64,000 nucleotides of DNA from Brevundimonas sp. SORGH_AS_0993 (lineage in GTDB: Bacteria > Pseudomonadota > Alphaproteobacteria > Caulobacterales > Caulobacteraceae): positions 1,803,001 through 1,867,000 of the forward strand of contig NZ_JAUTAH010000001.1 of assembly GCF_030818545.1 (NCBI RefSeq). Reading direction: 5' to 3'. Made by a program: the position numbers and the translations under genes. The notes under the pieces are model-generated. The model saw nothing but the letters and a program-made list of their open reading frames with translations. It ran no database searches and was not told where the DNA came from. This document shows positions 25,012-33,344 of the stretch, piece after piece. Each line of letters opens with the position of its first letter. Within the stretch, counting starts at the first letter, position 1.

Positions 25012-25122
25012 AAAAAAGGCGGCCCCATGGGACCGCCTTGAAGTGGCATCATCGAGAATGAGGTGCGGAAAGCGGCCGATCGGCTTTCGCCGATCAAGTC
25101 GGGGGCGTATCCGCCTCCGCAT
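25012..25122 (-). ncRNA. putative GsrN-like small RNA under EcfG control
   Basis: No reading frame explains the space between phyR and the oxidoreductase, but the reverse strand carries a full transcription unit. An exact EcfG promoter lies at 25129-25153. The transcript would start near 25122 and be about 110 nt long. It has a cytosine-rich segment (complement of 25100-25106), a hairpin GATCGGC-GAAA-GCCGATC (25078-25095) and a terminator (25016-25039) followed by six U. In Caulobacter the sigma-T-controlled RNA GsrN has the same plan, with a C-rich 5' loop binding target mRNAs. Homology to GsrN is inferred from architecture and context, not from alignment. Confidence 0.7.
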
Positions 25123-25128
25123 GCCGAT

Positions 25129-25153
25129 AACGACGTCGCCGCGATCCGGTTCC
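25129..25153 (-). promoter_or_regulatory. EcfG promoter of the putative small RNA
   Basis: On the reverse strand GGAAC (25149-25153), 16 nt, CGTT (25129-25132). This is an exact match to the EcfG (SigT) consensus. It lies just downstream of the phyR stop and reads away from it. Confidence 0.85.
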
Positions 25154-25194
25154 CGCGCCGAACCCGAATTCGGCGCCGCACCTCAGGTCGCGCC

Positions 25195-25989
25195 TCAGGC
25201 GGCTTCCTTGTGCCGCGAGGGGTGGAAGAACAGGGCCTGGCTGATCGCCGCCTTCACCGTTTCCGGCTGGAAAGGCTTGGTGATCAGGAAGGTCGGCTCG
25301 GGCCGTTCCCCGGTCAGCAGGCGTTCGGGGAAGGCGGTGATGAAGATCACCGGCACGTCGATCCGCTTCAGGATGTCCTTGACCGCGTCGATGCCCGAGG
25401 AGCCGTCGGCCAGCTGGATGTCGGCCAGGACAAGGCCCGGCTTGTGACGCGCCACCGCCTCGACCGCCTCGTCATAGGTGGTGGCGGCGCCGGTGACGCG
25501 GTGGCCCAACTCCTTCACCAGGCTCTGGATGTCGGCCGAGATGATGGCCTCGTCCTCGATCACCAGAACGTCGGTGGCCAGTTCGGCGTCGATGTCCGAC
25601 TGGGCGTCGGCGATAAGGCGTTCGATCTCGCGCGGGTCGGCGGAAAGGATCTGGGCGGCCTCAGAAGGCGTGAACCCTTCGAGCGCCGTCAGCAGGAACG
25701 CCTGGCGCGAGCGCGGCGCGATCCGCATCAGGCGGCGCGAGGCGTCGTCGCGGGCTTCGACGCCCGAGACGTCCTCCAACTGGGCGCCGGTCGACGACCA
25801 GATGGCGTGGAACACATGATAAAGGGCGACGCGCGGCGTCATGTCCGGCGATAGCTGCTGTTCGCCGGCCGCCAGGGCCTCCAGCGCCACCCGCACATAA
25901 TTGTCGCCCGTCGCCTGGTCGCCGGTAAGAGCGCGCGCGTAACGACGCACATAGGGCAGGTGCGGCGCAAGTCTGGCCAAAAGGCTCAT
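25195..25989 (-). CDS. phyR: general stress response anti-anti-sigma regulator PhyR
   Basis: A 264-residue regulator with a sigma-like N-terminal domain (about 1-130) that captures NepR, and a C-terminal receiver domain (about 138-260). The receiver has acidic residues E145/D146, phospho-acceptor D190, T218 and K238. When phosphorylated by PhyK-type kinases it sequesters NepR and frees EcfG. It is divergent from nepR-ecfG, and both directions carry exact EcfG promoters, giving positive autoregulation. Length and domain order are normal. Confidence 0.97.
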   Translation of the reverse strand: MSLLARLAPHLPYVRRYARALTGDQATGDNYVRVALEALAAGEQQLSPDMTPRVALYHVFHAIWSSTGAQLEDVSGVEARDDASRRLMRIAPRSRQAFLLTALEGFTPSEAAQILSADPREIERLIADAQSDIDAELATDVLVIEDEAIISADIQSLVKELGHRVTGAATTYDEAVEAVARHKPGLVLADIQLADGSSGIDAVKDILKRIDVPVIFITAFPERLLTGERPEPTFLITKPFQPETVKAAISQALFFHPSRHKEAA

Positions 25990-26045
25990 TATGGATAGTC
26001 CCCGACAAAGGCCCTCGATGCGATGGGGCCGCTACAGCCTGTCCA

Positions 26046-26070
26046 AACGTATCAAATGCATCACGGTTCC
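26046..26070 (-). promoter_or_regulatory. EcfG promoter of phyR
   Basis: Reverse strand GGAAC (26066-26070), N16, CGTT (26046-26049), exact consensus, 57 nt before the phyR start. Confidence 0.93.
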
Positions 26071-26111
26071 GCCGCAGCCAACAAGCTTGAGCATTAAATC
26101 CCGAAATGGGA

Positions 26112-26136
26112 GGAACCTGCCCGGCAAGGGCACGTT
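26112..26136 (+). promoter_or_regulatory. EcfG promoter of nepR-ecfG
   Basis: GGAAC (26112-26116), N16, CGTT (26133-26136), exact consensus, 48 nt before the nepR start. Confidence 0.93.
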
Positions 26137-26183
26137 ATCGGCCCTGCATCTCTGCGCAAAGTTCGGTGGGCGGTATTTCTTCG

Positions 26184-26384
26184 ATGATTGACTCCTCAGA
26201 CTCCTCGCGGCCCGCAGCCGGCAAGAAGGAGGGCGCCGGGCTGGAAGAAGCACGCCTCCGTCAGCAGGCCATCGGCGTGAAGCTGCGCCATATGTTCGAC
26301 GAGGTGGTCAACGAGCCCGTGCCGGACGAGTTTCTGGAAATTCTGAAGCGCGCCGACGCCAAGGCCACCGGCGGTGACGCATGA
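26184..26384 (+). CDS. nepR: anti-sigma factor NepR
   Basis: A 66-residue protein. The conserved helices LRQQAIGVKLRHMFDEVVNEPVPDEFLEILKRAD bind either EcfG or phosphorylated PhyR, which is the partner switch of the alphaproteobacterial stress response. The ATG at 26184 is chosen because the upstream frame overlaps the promoter. Its stop overlaps the ecfG start (ATGA). Confidence 0.95.
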   Translation: MIDSSDSSRPAAGKKEGAGLEEARLRQQAIGVKLRHMFDEVVNEPVPDEFLEILKRADAKATGGDA

Positions 26385-26989
26385 GCGCGCGCCTGGGCGC
26401 GGAGCCCAAGCCGCCGTCGGCTGACGACAACGCCTTCAAGACCGAGCTGGTGGCGCTGATTCCGCACCTGCGCGCCTTCGCCCGCACCCTGACCGGCGAC
26501 CCCACCGCCGCCGACGACCTGGCGCAGGACGCCATGATGAAGGCTTGGGACGCACGCGCCAGCTATCAGATGGGCACCAACATGAAGGCGTGGACCTTCA
26601 TGATCCTGCGCAACCAGTTCTATTCCGAGAAGCGCCGGTCCTGGCGCCAGTCTCAGCTGGATCAGGAGGCGGCCGAACGCACCCTGGTGGCCGTCGACGA
26701 CCCCGAGGCGCCGGTCGCCCTGGACGAGCTGCGCCAAGCCCTGAAAACCCTGCCCGAAGAGCAGCGCGAAGCCCTGATCCTGGTCGGCGCCGGCGGCTTC
26801 GCCTACGAAGAGGCGGCCGAGATCTGCGGATGCGCCGTCGGCACGGTCAAGAGCCGCGTCAGCCGCGCCCGCCGCGCCCTGCAGGCCGCGCTTGAGAAGG
26901 GCGGCTACGCCCGGGACGGTCAGGCGGCCGGCGACGCCATGCGCTCCATCCTGGGCGAGGCCGACAGGCTGTCCGGCTTCCGGTCCTGA
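26381..26989 (+). CDS. ecfG: ECF sigma factor EcfG (SigT type)
   Basis: A 202-residue ECF sigma factor with region 2 (LIPHLRAFARTLTGDPTAADDLAQDAMMKAWDARASYQMGTNMKAWTFMILRNQFYSEKRR) and region 4 (LKTLPEEQREALILVGAGGFAYEEAAEICGCAVGTVKSRVSRARRAL). It directs RNA polymerase to GGAAC-N16-CGTT promoters under general stress. It is coupled to nepR by a 4-nt overlap and followed by the kinase gene 11 bp later. Confidence 0.96.
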   Translation: MSARLGAEPKPPSADDNAFKTELVALIPHLRAFARTLTGDPTAADDLAQDAMMKAWDARASYQMGTNMKAWTFMILRNQFYSEKRRSWRQSQLDQEAAERTLVAVDDPEAPVALDELRQALKTLPEEQREALILVGAGGFAYEEAAEICGCAVGTVKSRVSRARRALQAALEKGGYARDGQAAGDAMRSILGEADRLSGFRS

Positions 26990-27000
26990 CGGAACGGTTC

Positions 27001-28794
27001 GTGACGGACCAGGGTCGAACCGAAGAGGCTCCGGTCGTCCGCTTCGGCCGCAAGTGGAACGCGCCCCGCTTTCAGGGCATCCGCTTTCGCCTGGGCCTGG
27101 CCATGGCCCTGGCCCTGCTGCCGATCTTCGTCCTCAGCCTGATCCAGACCCAGGCCGATTTCCGCAATCAACGCGAGGCGCGTCAACAAGACCTCCAGTT
27201 GGCGGCCGAGCGCAGCGCGGTCAGCGCCAAGTCCCGCCTGGACAGCGCCCAGGTCCTGCTGCGCGCGCTCAGTCCCGACGCCATGGGCCCCTATTGCGGC
27301 CCCCGCCTGACCGCATTGGTCGAGCAGCTTGAGGACTACGAGGGCCTGTATCGCCTCAGCCCCACAGGAGAGGCCGTCTGCGCCTCCAGCCGGTCCGACG
27401 GACGCCCTTCGGCCCTGACGCCCGCCGGCCGGTCCGACTGGTTCCGCCGTCTGCGCGACGGCGAGCGTCTGGTCGTCGTGCGCGCCCCTGCCAGCGCCGG
27501 CTATCCGTCCGCCCTCGTCATCGCCATCCGCGCCGAACGGCCCATGGGTCGGTTCGACGGGGCCATGGCCGCCGTCATCCCCCTGTCGTCCCTGCAACCC
27601 GACACGGACGACCCCGCCCTGCCCGTCGGGTCCGAGGCGGCCCTGACCGACGCCGACGGCCGTATCCTGGTCGCCAGCCGCCCCGACGCCATGCGTCTGT
27701 CCGACGGGCGCGACGTTTCGGGCTGGGTCGATCGCGCCCGCGACGAGGGCTCGGCCGTGTTCGAGGCGGTGGACAGCCGCGGGCATCGCCGCGACTACGC
27801 CGGCGCCGTCCTGGCCAGCGGCGACGTCTATGTGCTGCTGTCCGCGCCCGCCCCGGGCCTGCTGTCCTGGGCGCGGCTGAACCCGATCGGCGCACTTCTG
27901 CTGCCTCTGGGCGCGTGGCTGACGGCCTTTGCGGCGGTGATGCTGCTGTCCGAGCGCATCTTCATCCGCTGGCTGGACTATCTGGAGCGGATCGCCGCCA
28001 TCTACGCCAAGGGGCGGTTCTCGGTGCGCCCGCTTCAGGCCATGAACGCCCCGTCGGAAATCCGCACCCTGGCCCGCACCCTGGACGAGATGGCCGAGGC
28101 CATCACCGTGCGCGACCAAGAGCTAAACGCCTCCCTGGCCGAGAAGGACGCGCTGATGCGCGAAATTCACCACCGGGTGAAGAACAACCTTCAGATCATC
28201 TCGTCCCTGCTTTCGATGCAGCAGCGCGGCGTGACCGATCCGGCGGCCAAGGCGGCCCTGGGCGACACGCGCCAGCGCATCTCGGCCTTGGCCCTGATCT
28301 ATCGCACCCTCTACCAGAGCGAGGACATCCGCCACGCCGATGCGCGCGACTTCCTGACCGAACTGGTCGGCCAGCTGATCGCCGCCGAAGTGGGACGCGG
28401 TCCCGTGGTCGTCAGTTCGGTCGAGGCCGATTCCCTCTATGTCGACCCCGACAAGCTGGCGCCCCTGGCCCTGTGGCTGGTGGAGGCCGTCAGCAACGCC
28501 CAGAAACACGCCTTCGCCGGACGCGGCGGCGAGCTGAAGGTCCGCTTCAAGGTCAATGGCGAGAGCAGCACCCTGGAGGTCGAGGACGACGGCCCCGGCG
28601 CGTCGGACGCCGCCGAGGCCGGGGTGGGCCGCATCCTGATGGGCGCCTTCGCCAAACAGCTGCGCGGCGAGGCGGAGATGGTGGAATCGCCTTCGGGCGG
28701 CACGACGGCCCGCATGACCTTCGTTACCCCCGAGGCCCTGACCCCCAACGATCCCGCCGACAAGGCCGGAACCGCCGCGCACAGCTCGCGTTAG
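27001..28794 (+). CDS. HWE/HisKA_2-type sensor histidine kinase, PhyK-like
   Basis: A 597-residue membrane kinase with a first membrane segment about 31-47, a periplasmic sensing region, a second segment about 295-318, a HAMP-like stretch, the dimerisation box MREIHHRVKNNLQ (phospho-histidine about residue 390) and a short ATPase domain (EAVSNAQKHAF, DDGPG). This is the kinase class that phosphorylates PhyR. The GTG start at 27001 lies 11 bp after ecfG. Its final codons contain the promoter of the next gene. Confidence 0.9.
   Translation: MTDQGRTEEAPVVRFGRKWNAPRFQGIRFRLGLAMALALLPIFVLSLIQTQADFRNQREARQQDLQLAAERSAVSAKSRLDSAQVLLRALSPDAMGPYCGPRLTALVEQLEDYEGLYRLSPTGEAVCASSRSDGRPSALTPAGRSDWFRRLRDGERLVVVRAPASAGYPSALVIAIRAERPMGRFDGAMAAVIPLSSLQPDTDDPALPVGSEAALTDADGRILVASRPDAMRLSDGRDVSGWVDRARDEGSAVFEAVDSRGHRRDYAGAVLASGDVYVLLSAPAPGLLSWARLNPIGALLLPLGAWLTAFAAVMLLSERIFIRWLDYLERIAAIYAKGRFSVRPLQAMNAPSEIRTLARTLDEMAEAITVRDQELNASLAEKDALMREIHHRVKNNLQIISSLLSMQQRGVTDPAAKAALGDTRQRISALALIYRTLYQSEDIRHADARDFLTELVGQLIAAEVGRGPVVVSSVEADSLYVDPDKLAPLALWLVEAVSNAQKHAFAGRGGELKVRFKVNGESSTLEVEDDGPGASDAAEAGVGRILMGAFAKQLRGEAEMVESPSGGTTARMTFVTPEALTPNDPADKAGTAAHSSR
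28768..28792 (+). promoter_or_regulatory. EcfG promoter inside the kinase 3' end, driving entericidin
   Basis: GGAAC (28768-28772), N16, CGTT (28789-28792), exact consensus and embedded in the last codons of the kinase gene, 46 nt before the entericidin start. Confidence 0.8.
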
Positions 28795-28837
28795 AGGGCC
28801 GAACCGGCGCGCCGCGTCGGCAAACTGGAGAGTTCTC

Positions 28838-28975
28838 ATGCGCAAGATCTTCGTTCTGGCCGCCGTCGCCGCCGCCCTGACCACCGCCGCCTGCAACACC
28901 ATCGCCGGCGTCGGCCGCGACACCCAGGCCGCCGGCCAGGCCGTGACCGGCGCCGCCAACGACGCCAAGAACTGA
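28838..28975 (+). CDS. entericidin family small lipoprotein
   Basis: A 45-residue protein: signal peptide MRKIFVLAAVAAALTT, lipobox TTAAC and then NTIAGVGRDTQAAGQAVTGAANDAKN, the entericidin A/B pattern. These small lipoproteins of the cell envelope are often stress-induced; their exact role is unclear. GGAG precedes the start. An exact EcfG promoter lies 46 nt upstream and a rho-independent terminator follows. Confidence 0.92.
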   Translation: MRKIFVLAAVAAALTTAACNTIAGVGRDTQAAGQAVTGAANDAKN

Positions 28976-29015
28976 TCGCCTTGAGGGGCGGCGACCGCCG
29001 CCCCCGACGACACGC

Positions 29016-29041
29016 AAGGCCCCGTCTCCCGGCGGGGCCTT
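29016..29041 (+). terminator. terminator after entericidin
   Basis: AAGGCCCCG and CGGGGCCTT arms (29016-29024 with 29033-29041) with a T-rich tail. A second perfect hairpin, GGGGCGGCG-AC-CGCCGCCCC, lies at 28985-29004 just before it. Confidence 0.75.
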
Positions 29042-29074
29042 GCTGCTTTTCCGACCCGATTTCTGGAGATCGCC

Positions 29075-30535
29075 TTGACCCCTGCCGCTCGCGACGCCGG
29101 CCTGTCCCTTCTGCGTCAACATGCCCTGATCGCGGGCGAGCCGATCCCCGCGAACGGCGCCGGGGTGACGGTGGACAATCCCGCCGACGGGTCCCTGCTG
29201 GGTCATGCGCCCGATCTGGGCGCCGCCGAGACGCAGCGCGCCATCGCCGCCGCCGTCCAGGCCTTTCCCGACTGGTCGCGCCAGGATCCGCACAAGCGCG
29301 CGGCCTTCCTGCGCGCCTGGGCTGCCCTGATCGACGAAAACACCGAGGCCCTGGGCGCCTTGTGCGCCCTGGAGAACGGCAAGCCCTTCGAGGAGGCCAA
29401 GGGAGAGATCGCCTACGCCAACGGCTTCATCAAATGGTTCGCGGGCGAGGCCGAGCGGCTGATCGGCGAGACCCAGGACAGCCCCCTGGGCCATCTGATC
29501 CTGACCTACCGCGAGGCGGTCGGTCCCTGCGCCCTGATCACGCCCTGGAACTTCCCCGCCGCCATGCTGACGCGCAAGCTCGGCCCCGCTTTCGCCGCCG
29601 GCTGCACCGCCGTGGTCAAGCCGGCCAGCCAGACGCCCTTCACCGCCATCGCCCTGGCGGAACTGGCCTATCGAGCCGGACTGCCGGCCGGCGCCCTGTC
29701 CGTCGTCACCGGCGACGCCGCGACCATCGGCAAGGTCCTGTGCGACAGCCCCGACATCCGCAAGCTCAGCTTCACCGGCTCGACCGGCGTGGGCCGAAAG
29801 CTGGCCGAACAGTGCGCCCCGACCCTGAAACGGGTGTCGATGGAGCTGGGCGGCGCCGCGCCCCTGATCGTCTTCGCCGACGCCGATCTGGACCTGGCCG
29901 TCGCCGAAACCCTCAAGGGCAAGTTCCGCAACGCGGGCCAGACCTGCGTCTGCCCCAACCGCGTCTACGTCGAACGCGCGGTCGCCGAGGTCTTCGCCGA
30001 AAAGCTGGCGGCCGAGGTCGTGCGCCTGAAGGTCGGCGACGCCTTCCAGCCCGGCGTCAAGGTCGGTCCGCTGATCGAGGACAAGGCCGTCGACAAGGTC
30101 GAACGCCACGTCGCCGCCATTCTGGCGGACGGCGGACGGCTTCTGACCGGCGGCGCGCGCCACGACCTCGGCGGCCGCTTCTTCCAGCCGACCGTCACCC
30201 TGGGCGGCGACGACCGCCTGTTCCGTCAGGAGGAGACCTTTGGGCCCCTGGTCCCGGTCTTCCCCTTCGACAGCGAGGCCGAGGTGCTGGATAAGGCCGA
30301 CGCCAGCGATTTCGGCCTGGCCTCCTATCTGTTCACCCGCGATCTGGACCGGGCCATGCGGTTCAGCCGCCGGATCGAGGCGGGGATGTGCGGCGTGAAC
30401 ACCGGCCTGATCTCCACGCCGGTCGCACCCTTCGGCGGGGTCAAACAGTCCGGCTATGGTCGAGAGGGCTCGGTCCACGGCATCGACGACTATGTGAACG
30501 TCAAGACCGTCACCCTGGCGCTGAAGCCCGCCTGA
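29075..30535 (+). CDS. gabD: NAD(P)-dependent succinate-semialdehyde dehydrogenase
   Basis: A 486-residue aldehyde dehydrogenase. The NAD pocket FTGSTGVGRKLAEQ, the general base in SMELGGAAPLIVF and the catalytic cysteine in FRNAGQTCVCPNRVYV, including the second Cys two residues later, match GabD-type SSADH. The end GGVKQSGYGREGSVHGIDDYVNVKTV is also typical. The start is a TTG at 29075 following GGAGATCGCC. It would oxidise succinate semialdehyde from GABA or polyamine breakdown. Confidence 0.9.
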   Translation: MTPAARDAGLSLLRQHALIAGEPIPANGAGVTVDNPADGSLLGHAPDLGAAETQRAIAAAVQAFPDWSRQDPHKRAAFLRAWAALIDENTEALGALCALENGKPFEEAKGEIAYANGFIKWFAGEAERLIGETQDSPLGHLILTYREAVGPCALITPWNFPAAMLTRKLGPAFAAGCTAVVKPASQTPFTAIALAELAYRAGLPAGALSVVTGDAATIGKVLCDSPDIRKLSFTGSTGVGRKLAEQCAPTLKRVSMELGGAAPLIVFADADLDLAVAETLKGKFRNAGQTCVCPNRVYVERAVAEVFAEKLAAEVVRLKVGDAFQPGVKVGPLIEDKAVDKVERHVAAILADGGRLLTGGARHDLGGRFFQPTVTLGGDDRLFRQEETFGPLVPVFPFDSEAEVLDKADASDFGLASYLFTRDLDRAMRFSRRIEAGMCGVNTGLISTPVAPFGGVKQSGYGREGSVHGIDDYVNVKTVTLALKPA

Positions 30536-30541
30536 CGGCGT

Positions 30542-30928
30542 TCAAGGCCGATTGAAGACGATGGCCAGCTTGTTTCCCGTGGGGTCGCGCAGATAGGCGG
30601 CGTACCAGTGGGGGCCGTAATCGGGACGCGGTCCGGGCGCGCCCTCGTCCGTTCCGCCGTTGGCCAGGGCGGCGGCGTGGAAGGCGTCGACCTGGGCGTG
30701 ATCGCGGGCCGAAAAGGCCACCATCATCCCGTTGCCGACGCTGGCGGGTGCGCCGTCGAACGGCTTGCATACCCACACGGACTGCCCCTCGCCCTGGCCG
30801 TCCAGCGAATAGCCGCGCCATTCGCCGAACGTCATATGCGCCTTCCAGCCCAGCGTGCCCAGCACGGCGTCATAGAAGCGGTGCGCGGTTTCGGCGTCGT
30901 TTGCACCGATCGTGACGTAGCCCAGCAT
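30542..30928 (-). CDS. VOC family (glyoxalase-like) protein
   Basis: A 128-residue protein with the paired beta-alpha-beta-beta-beta modules of the vicinal oxygen chelate fold: MLGYVTIGANDAETAHRFYDAVLGTLGW and RDPTGNKLAIVFN. The substrate is unknown. The ATG at 30928 gives the family start. Its end converges with the SSADH gene, 6 bp away. Confidence 0.85.
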   Translation of the reverse strand: MLGYVTIGANDAETAHRFYDAVLGTLGWKAHMTFGEWRGYSLDGQGEGQSVWVCKPFDGAPASVGNGMMVAFSARDHAQVDAFHAAALANGGTDEGAPGPRPDYGPHWYAAYLRDPTGNKLAIVFNRP

Positions 30929-31074
30929 GTCGTCCTCCCTATCCAAGGCCAAGCCTGGACCGCATACCGGTACAAATCAAGAACATTTGTCGCCTATTCC
31001 GACACGATCCGGTCAGCCCTGCGGAAGCGTCCCCAGGCCAAGCTTGACCCATCCCCAATTTCTTAAGGCATAAA

Positions 31075-31090
31075 CCACAAGATATAGCGT
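31075..31090 (+). promoter_or_regulatory. NrdR-box-like site upstream of nrdB
   Basis: CCACAAGATATAGCGT matches 13 of 16 positions of the NrdR box ACACWATATATWGTGT. A second box with normal spacing is not clear. It lies 105 nt before the nrdB start. Confidence 0.5.
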
Positions 31091-31195
31091 CACTTGAAAA
31101 TGTGATCGCAACATAGGTGATTTCCGGCTTGGCGCCGCCGTCGCCGTTGCGCATGGTGAGGGTCTCCTTCCGGATTCGTGTCAGGTCTCGCCCCG

Positions 31196-32245
31196 ATGAA
31201 CGCCATCACCCCGATCATCCGCCCCGAAACCCCCGGCCTTCTGACCCCCTCGGCCGCCTACAAGCCCTTCCGCTATCCGTGGGCCTTCGACATGTGGAAA
31301 AAGCAGCAGCAGGTCCACTGGATGCCCGAAGAGGTTCCGCTGGGCGAGGACGTCAAGGACTGGGCCTCGACCCTGAACGACAACGAACGCAATCTGCTGA
31401 CCCAGATCTTCCGCTTCTTCACCCAGGCGGACATCGAGGTTCAGGACAACTACATGGAGCGCTACGGCCGGGTCTTCAAACCGACCGAGGTGAAGATGAT
31501 GCTGGCCGCCTTCGGCAATATGGAGACCATCCATATCGCGGCCTACGCCCTGCTGCTGGAAACCATCGGCATGCCCGAGAGCGAGTTCGGCGCCTTCATG
31601 GAATACGAGGCCATGCGGGACAAGCACGACTACATGGGCCAGTTCGGGGTCGACAGCGACGCCGACATCTGCCGGACCCTGGCCATGTTCGGCGGCTTCT
31701 CCGAGGGTGTTCAGCTGTTCGCCAGCTTCGCCATGCTGATGAACTTCCCCCGCCTGAACAAGATGAAGGGCATGGGGCAGATCGTGTCCTGGTCGGTGCG
31801 CGACGAGAGCCTGCACTGCGAAGGCATCATCAAACTGTACCACGCCTTCAACAAGGAGACGGGCGCCGTCACCAAGACGGTCGCCGACGACATCGTCGAC
31901 TGCTGCCAGACCGTGGTGAAGATGGAGGACAAGTTCATCGACCTGGCCTTCGAAATGGGCGCGGTCGACGGCATGACCCCGGACGACATCAAGCAGTACA
32001 TCCGCTTCATCGCCGACTGGCGCCTGCGTCAGCTGAAACTGCCGGAAGTCTATGGGGTGAAGGAGAACCCCCTGCCCTGGCTGCAGGCGCTGCTGTCGGG
32101 CGTCGAACACGCCAACTTCTTCGAGGCCCGCGCCACCGAATATTCCAAGGCGGCGACGCAAGGGAACTGGCACGGCGCGGACGGCGTCTGGACCGAGTTC
32201 GACCGCATGATGGCCCGCCGCGACATGAGCCTGGTGGCGGGCTGA
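31196..32245 (+). CDS. nrdB: class Ia ribonucleotide reductase small subunit
   Basis: A 349-residue radical-generating subunit that works with NrdA to make deoxyribonucleotides. Metal ligands are visible as D79, E110, H113 (ETIH), E170, E204 and H207 (RDESLHCEG). The radical tyrosine Y117 follows in ETIHIAAY, so this is class Ia rather than the tyrosine-lacking class Ic. The ATG at 31196 is chosen over an in-frame GTG 18 nt upstream. nrdA is about 14 kb away rather than adjacent. Confidence 0.95.
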   Translation: MNAITPIIRPETPGLLTPSAAYKPFRYPWAFDMWKKQQQVHWMPEEVPLGEDVKDWASTLNDNERNLLTQIFRFFTQADIEVQDNYMERYGRVFKPTEVKMMLAAFGNMETIHIAAYALLLETIGMPESEFGAFMEYEAMRDKHDYMGQFGVDSDADICRTLAMFGGFSEGVQLFASFAMLMNFPRLNKMKGMGQIVSWSVRDESLHCEGIIKLYHAFNKETGAVTKTVADDIVDCCQTVVKMEDKFIDLAFEMGAVDGMTPDDIKQYIRFIADWRLRQLKLPEVYGVKENPLPWLQALLSGVEHANFFEARATEYSKAATQGNWHGADGVWTEFDRMMARRDMSLVAG

Positions 32246-32326
32246 TCCCCGCCCCGTTCGCGGCGCCAAAGACCGTCTCGGCTTAGAGCCGGATCCGTGT
32301 CGGCGGAATTCAGGCTCCAGACATGA

Positions 32327-32395
32327 GCGAGAGGCTGATTCACGCTTCAGCCGGAACCGATGCGCGGTTCCGTCTAAAATGATCAGGCTCTAGCG
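32327..32395. repeat. dispersed palindromic repeat, copy 2
   Basis: It contains a perfect 8-bp hairpin CGGAACCG-N5-CGGTTCCG (32352-32372), and 32364-32384 are an exact inverted match of 11506-11526. It ends in AGGCTCTAGCGC at the 3' end of the next gene. Confidence 0.8.
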
Positions 32396-32923
32396 CGGCC
32401 CAGGTGTCGGATCGGCGGTCGCCGCCGCCGGGGCCGCGCAGGCGCTGCGGACGCCCGACTGGCACAGACGCACCTGCTCGCGCCAGGCGGCGTAGTCGCG
32501 GTCATACCGCTCCTGGGCGGCGCGGGTCGCCTGGGCGGCGGCCTGGGCCTGTTCCGCATTGCGGCGCACCTCGATCTGATAGCGGGCCAGGGCGGCGTCA
32601 TAGTCCAGCCGGGCCGCCGCATCCGCCCTGTCCGCCGCCGCATTGGCCGCGGCGATCCGGTCGTTCAGCCGGCGGGTCTCGGCCAGTTCCTCCGGGGTCT
32701 GCTGGGAATCGGGCGCGTGGTGATAAGCTTCGCCCCGCGCCTTCAGCACGGCGTCGCGCGACGCCGGATCGGACGGGTCCGGCAGGATGCGCTGGTCACG
32801 ATAGGGATCGGCGGCGGCCTGGCTCTTGTCGACCTGGATCGCGGCGACGGCCGACAGGGGCGCGCCTGTCAAGGCGGCGGTCAGGACCACGCCCACCGAG
32901 GCGGCGTTACGCAGGGCGATCAT
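32390..32923 (-). CDS. secreted hypothetical protein
   Basis: A 177-residue protein of unknown function. A signal peptide is clear (MIALRNAASVGVVLTAALTGAPLSAVAA). Then comes a helical, Ala-rich region (about 75-150, ETRRLNDRIAAANAAADRADAAARLDYDAALARYQIEVRRN) likely forming a coiled coil, and a short Cys-containing tail (LCQSGVRSACAAP). The composition suggests a periplasmic protein. The stop lies at the end of a dispersed repeat. Confidence 0.7.
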   Translation of the reverse strand: MIALRNAASVGVVLTAALTGAPLSAVAAIQVDKSQAAADPYRDQRILPDPSDPASRDAVLKARGEAYHHAPDSQQTPEELAETRRLNDRIAAANAAADRADAAARLDYDAALARYQIEVRRNAEQAQAAAQATRAAQERYDRDYAAWREQVRLCQSGVRSACAAPAAATADPTPGPR

Positions 32924-33066
32924 GGACGTCTCCTAAACGAACCGACGGACGGCCAGCTTGGCCCTGGACGCGCCGATCCGCAACACGGCGCCGCAGACGA
33001 AAAGGTGGCGCAAAGCCCCGCTTCACGGCATGGTTCCCGGACCAGCGCCGCCATTCGAGACACCCC

Positions 33067-33330
33067 ATGATCCTCAGCACCACGTCCGGCGATTATCCCA
33101 TTCCGGCCGAGGTCGCGCGCCTGCTGCCGAACGTGCCCGCCCTGCCCGATCCGTCGGCCCTCGACGCGCGGCTGCAGATGGAGGATTTCCGCCACTGGCT
33201 GGACGCCTCGCCCGAACACGCCATCGACTACGAGCGTCTGCGGCGCTGGCATCTGGTGCAGGAGGAGCTGGCCGCCCAGGCCAAGGCCGAGAACCGCCCC
33301 TTCGTCGTCTCCGACGACGGCCTGGAATAG
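33067..33330 (+). CDS. hypothetical protein
   Basis: An 87-residue protein with no signal peptide or membrane segment. Visible features are YPIPAEVARLLPNVPALPDPSALDARLQMEDFRHWLDASPEHAIDYERLRRWHLVQEELAAQAKAE, a Pro-rich start and a helical, charged end. I do not recognise a family. The ATG at 33067 is chosen for size and codon pattern. It converges with the histidine kinase gene. Confidence 0.6.
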   Translation: MILSTTSGDYPIPAEVARLLPNVPALPDPSALDARLQMEDFRHWLDASPEHAIDYERLRRWHLVQEELAAQAKAENRPFVVSDDGLE

Positions 33331-33344
33331 GCTCCGGAACAGGA

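Noticed and set aside
25078..25095. Hairpin after phyR as a simple phyR terminator
   Set aside because: It has no T-run and lies downstream of its own promoter; the real terminator is at 25012-25039, so it fits better as part of the small RNA.
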